The notes beneath the pieces were generated by a model, which saw only the letters and a program-made list of their open reading frames with translations, was not told where the DNA came from and made no database searches. This document shows, piece after piece, positions 62,454 through 64,000 of a stretch of 64,000 nt of DNA; within the stretch, counting starts at the first letter, position 1, and each line of letters starts with the position of its first letter. Position numbers and translations under genes: made by a program. Origin of the DNA: Sabethes cyaneus (Eukaryota; Arthropoda; Insecta; Diptera; Culicidae); assembly GCF_943734655.1 (NCBI RefSeq), contig NC_071355.1, forward strand, positions 23,992,268 through 24,056,267. Reading direction: 5' to 3'.

Positions 62454-63401
62454 GGGCGGGGTATAAGTGCGATGTTTGAAGTTATCATCAATTTTAGTGA
62501 GATATAAAGAAGGACAACAACATAATATATTTTATAGTGATGCAGTAACTCAATGTCTTCACATTCAACTATAAATCATCTGCGGTAATAGTGTTTTGCA
62601 AAATAAATTCTTCTTTCTTCTGATCAAGTGTAGATTCGCACTTTTACCCCACTAGCGGGGCAAAAGTACGAATACCACGGGGCAAAGGTTCGAAGCTAGA
62701 ATCCATGAAATTAGCCCAGCAGTAGCTAACAAAACTATATTATCTTCAATCTGCGTTATGTTTCGGTAAGGAATATTCTCAATTTGTACTTTTTCTATTT
62801 TGCGCTGGTATATTGCAGCCTCCGTTAGATCGAAACTTTTCTAAACGTTTATTTTTTGTTTCATCAGCGGAAACACATTGTTTTTCTTCGGCCAACATCT
62901 TTAGAGCACACAGTTTTCTGCAGATCTTTCATTTCTAGTATCTGTAATATAGTGCCTAAAGCTTTATATAATTAGTTAAACATTTTTGCCTTGTCCATGA
63001 ATCGCACTTTTGCCCCGTCCGTTAATCAAACTTTTACCCCGCTAGGCCCTTGACGGGGTAAGATTAAATTACAAAAAAGCGAAATATATTTTGTAAATTA
63101 TTTTCGCCGTATTTTCAAAACAGATATATGAGTGATGTAAAACGCTGCTACAAATTTTCAACAAGTAATATCCTCCTGTTGAAATCGTATTTGCCGTATA
63201 ATGAAAAAATACAACAAAACCGCCCTAAAATAACATTTGCACATAACTCAGCAACTATGCTTCATAAGCAACCAAAGTTTACGTTAGATTCAAGCTGTCA
63301 AAGTAGTCAACCATGCATGCCAATGTAGAAATTTTACTCGGAATCTGCACCGATAAATCATTGAATCGCACTTTTACCTGTATCGCACTTTTACCCCTCC
63401 T
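62454..63401. mobile_element. TA-flanked 948-bp element with iterated ACTTTTACCCC motifs
   Basis: Termini GGGCGGGGTATAAGTGCGAT and the complement of AGGAGGGGTAAAAGTGCGAT, with TA at 62452-62453 and 63402-63403. The terminal motif is repeated inside in both orientations: about 62637-62695 (four times), 63001-63065 (three times) and 63365-63400 (twice). No transposase frame. It shares this design with the elements at 11121 and 34120 but has a different motif. Confidence 0.8.
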
Positions 63402-63403
63402 TA

Positions 63404-64000
63404 CTCTATATGAAACTCTCCCACATCCTGTTTCATATACTGAGGCTATTGCAGGAAATCTTTGTTGGCAAATAGTTACCAGTGCACAGTGGTCGAAAAG
63501 GGTGAAAAGTGGAACTTTTTCCCTTGCGTCTGTTGCGTTAATTTTAGCATTTCGGGTCTTCAGCACTTTTCTCGTATAAATACGCCCCATAATCTGAAAG
63601 TGTCAAAAGTTAGTCATAGCTTACTGTGATAAAAATAAAAAACTACAAGGTATACAGCCTTACGGGTTGTACAAAAGGGTGACGTAGGACTATATCAGAT
63701 CATTAGATCAAGGACTAATGTAAACTGCATTTCTGGCATTTATATGTTTATAAGAATCTGTTAGTGCCATTGTTTAATTGAATTTAAAAGCCAAAGCACG
63801 TTCATCGCAAATATGACGTACCATCCGAACGTCCTTCTCTTTTGACATGAATGGCAACAGGCACGTAATTTAGCGGCGTCGATTCACTGTCTTTTGCTCC
63901 ACAGCTTACCCCTTGTTACATAGCAGAAAATATGGTTCAAACGCAAAAATTTCTGCTTTATTTGTATGAGAGTCCATATCCTCAAAATAAAATAAATTCA
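63404..64000. other. non-coding, nothing recognised
   Basis: AT-rich sequence to the window edge. Short overlapping frames on both strands (for example around 63,279-63,590) carry no recognisable domain. Confidence 0.5.

Overview
The window looks like eukaryotic, probably insect and most likely dipteran (mosquito-like) intergenic or intronic DNA. That is inferred from its AT-rich base composition and its mix of transposable elements: several non-LTR (LINE) reverse-transcriptase fragments, a BEL/Pao integrase remnant, a DD37D Tc1/mariner copy, PIF/Harbinger-like and TA-flanked MITEs, tRNA-derived SINEs, and Penelope-like or hammerhead-ribozyme-like tails. I cannot name the species. I found no host protein-coding gene, rRNA or functional tRNA. 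Every recognisable coding stretch belongs to a mobile element, and most are broken.

Layout. 1-3.9 kb is unique non-coding DNA. 4.0-9.8 kb holds a palindrome with hammerhead-like arms, a SINE, degenerate arrays, a (TATTTG)n tract, a PIF/Harbinger-like MITE and a LINE scrap. 11.1-14.0 kb is a 2.85-kb TA-flanked element. 16.7-21.6 kb is a complex of a CA tract, purine-rich minisatellites and a 1.65-kb foldback palindrome, into which a second MITE, a Penelope-like segment and a small TA element have inserted. 22.0-25.5 kb is a palindromic element followed by unique DNA. 25.5-30.3 kb is an ACTTGAAATT-type array enclosing 3.3 kb of strongly pyrimidine-biased sequence. 33.1-35.0 kb is the most striking object: an element whose ends have the Transib/RSS layout (heptamer, 23-bp spacer, nonamer-like block) and a 5-bp target duplication. 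36.7-37.9 kb is a LINE with a long open RT frame. 39.9-40.8 kb is a DD37D mariner. 45-49.9 kb holds the BEL/Pao integrase, a MITE, a split array and two LINEs, one of them young with a perfect 15-bp target duplication. 50-56 kb is SINEs, arrays and LINE remnants. 56-60.8 kb is mostly unique. 60.8-63.4 kb is a LINE interrupted by a MITE that itself carries a MITE, followed by another TA-flanked element.

The sequence therefore reads as layered insertions rather than a set of cooperating genes. Several layers can be ordered because intact ('empty') copies of the target occur elsewhere in the same window: 18.3 kb against 9.07 kb, 61.3 kb against 46.7 kb, and 8.67 kb against 51.4 kb. In one case, removing the MITE and one TA restores a LINE reading frame. 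Coordinates of degenerate repeats are approximate. Family assignments come from motifs, not database searches.
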